From: Chitinophaga sp. YR627
Lineage (GTDB): Bacteria; Bacteroidota; Bacteroidia; Chitinophagales; Chitinophagaceae
NCBI RefSeq assembly: GCF_900114995.1
Contig: NZ_FOUX01000006.1
Coordinates: forward strand, 496,001 to 560,000
Reading direction: 5' to 3'
Length of the DNA: 64,000 nt
Shown here: positions 63,093 to 64,000 of the stretch, piece after piece
Position numbering within the stretch: the first letter of the stretch is position 1
Layout: the number at the start of each line of letters is the position of its first letter
Notes under the pieces: generated by a model
Database searches by the model: none
What the model saw: only the letters and a program-made list of their open reading frames with translations
Told to the model about the DNA's origin: nothing
Made by a program: the position numbers and the translations under genes

Positions 63093-64000
63093 ATGAAATC
63101 AACAGAAGAACTGCATCGGGAAAACGAATTGATCCGGGACCTGCTGAAGAACGGAATAGAAGAACTGTTACTGAAGATCCCCGGTGTACACCACGTCAGC
63201 ATTGGTTTGAAAGAAACCGGCGGCCGCGTCACAGATCAGCTCTGCATCCGGATCTATGTGGAAGAAAAGAAAGACCACAGCGAATTGCATGCACACGAAG
63301 TACTGCCTTCCGAGATCAATGGCATTCCTACGGACGTGAACATCGTTCACGGCTTCCGGGCCTGTCTGGATGAAAATAAGTACCGTCCTGTTAAAGGCGG
63401 CATCCAGGTTACCAACCGGATCATCGTCCGCGATGAAGAAAACTTCGGTACGGAAGTCGCACATGGTACCCTGGGCTGCCTGGCCCGTAGAAACAAGGAC
63501 GGCAAACCGGTACTATTGAGCAATTGTCATGTACTGATGGCTAATTCCGCGAAACCAGGAGATATGGTCTATCAGCCCGCACCGGGAGTCATTCCCGAAA
63601 TGTCTGACAAAGAACTGCCATTCCATCCCACAGATGATAAGAATGCCATCGGCCGGATCGTAAAAGGTATCATCAATGAAAGGGTAGATGCCGCTATCGC
63701 AGAAGTAGATGATACTGCTATCAGTCGGTCAGCTGAAAATGAGATCAACGGACTAAGTATTGACGGTATGCCCAGATATAATGGTATCGTCGGCATGGGC
63801 GTGGCACTCGCAGGTCAGATCGTTTTTAAGGTAGGAGAAGTCTCCGGACGTACTGAAGGCAGGGTCGTAGATATCAATTATCCGGCTACCACTTTCCCGA
63901 TAGAAGGCAAAGAACATACCTTCAGGGGCCAGATCGCCATCCAGCCGGTCGATCCTACACATCATTTCTCCGAAAAGGGAGACTCAGGTGCCGTGATCGT
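63093..64000 (+). CDS. Trypsin-fold serine protease (3'-truncated by window)
   Basis: Translation from ATG 63093 (MKSTEELHRENELIRDLL) stays open to the window end, giving 302 residues. The catalytic His is in LLSNCHVLMA (family pattern TNxHV), a candidate Asp is in ERVDAAIAEVD, and the Ser lies in GDSGAVIV at the very end. This is the chymotrypsin-like fold of bacterial trypsin-like peptidases, related to the Nal1-type group. The first 100 residues (IPGVHHVSIGLKETGG, IRIYVEEKK) form an N-terminal domain of unknown role. No signal peptide is seen, so it may act in the cytoplasm. Confidence 0.8.
   Translation, partial: MKSTEELHRENELIRDLLKNGIEELLLKIPGVHHVSIGLKETGGRVTDQLCIRIYVEEKKDHSELHAHEVLPSEINGIPTDVNIVHGFRACLDENKYRPVKGGIQVTNRIIVRDEENFGTEVAHGTLGCLARRNKDGKPVLLSNCHVLMANSAKPGDMVYQPAPGVIPEMSDKELPFHPTDDKNAIGRIVKGIINERVDAAIAEVDDTAISRSAENEINGLSIDGMPRYNGIVGMGVALAGQIVFKVGEVSGRTEGRVVDINYPATTFPIEGKEHTFRGQIAIQPVDPTHHFSEKGDSGAVI

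Overview
The window looks like chromosome of a Bacteroidota member, most plausibly a Chitinophaga-like soil bacterium. The signs are promoters of the form TTG-N18/19-TAnnTTTG, outer-membrane beta-barrel proteins with a carboxypeptidase-regulatory-like N-terminus, a DUF4199-like membrane protein, a GH43 enzyme, and GC content near 48 percent by eye. The genus is inference; no rRNA or tRNA gene is visible.

Positions 1-45419 are one co-directional hybrid trans-AT polyketide / non-ribosomal peptide cluster that starts upstream of the window. In order: the end of a PKS protein (decayed AT, KR, carrier, C); an A-PCP protein flanked by two half condensation domains (Asp-like code); a free-standing acyltransferase; a 4344-residue protein (KS, AT-less linker, ACP, aminotransferase, damaged C, decayed A, PCP, then C-A-PCP twice); a 3452-residue protein (TubC-type docking domain, three C-A-PCP modules, TE); a cyclic-peptide-type ABC exporter; a type II thioesterase; a CmlA-like diiron beta-hydroxylase; an Sfp-type phosphopantetheinyl transferase; an outer-membrane beta-barrel protein; an M1 metallopeptidase; a NodU/CmcH carbamoyltransferase; and an unusual SGNH-like protein. 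A strong hairpin terminator follows at about 45.47-45.51 kb.

Read collinearly, the line would add Asp, extend it with malonate, and convert the resulting beta-ketone to an amine, giving a 3,4-diaminoadipate-like unit. It would then pass a module that looks dead and add amino acids with hand-read codes resembling Orn/basic, Ala, undetermined, Leu and Gln before TE release. Beta-hydroxylation and O-carbamoylation are the likely tailoring steps. This is prediction only.

Positions 45.5-49.8 kb are an accessory border: a MACPF-domain lipoprotein of the kind used as antibacterial toxins in Bacteroidota, an AraC-family fragment, a DUF234-type ATPase with four palindromically arranged GCGGCCAAAAC repeats in its upstream region, and a remnant of a beta-propeller gene.

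From 49.8 kb to the end the content is mostly general: an MFS drug transporter, two small membrane or START-like proteins, ribonucleotide reductase nrdB-nrdA on the minus strand, an FtsX/MacB-type permease, a thioredoxin-reductase-like enzyme, a GH43 protein, an old yellow enzyme, and a trypsin-fold protease cut by the window end. This part also holds a 77-bp tandem duplication over two converging gene ends and a three-copy array of a roughly 152-bp element with inverted ends.
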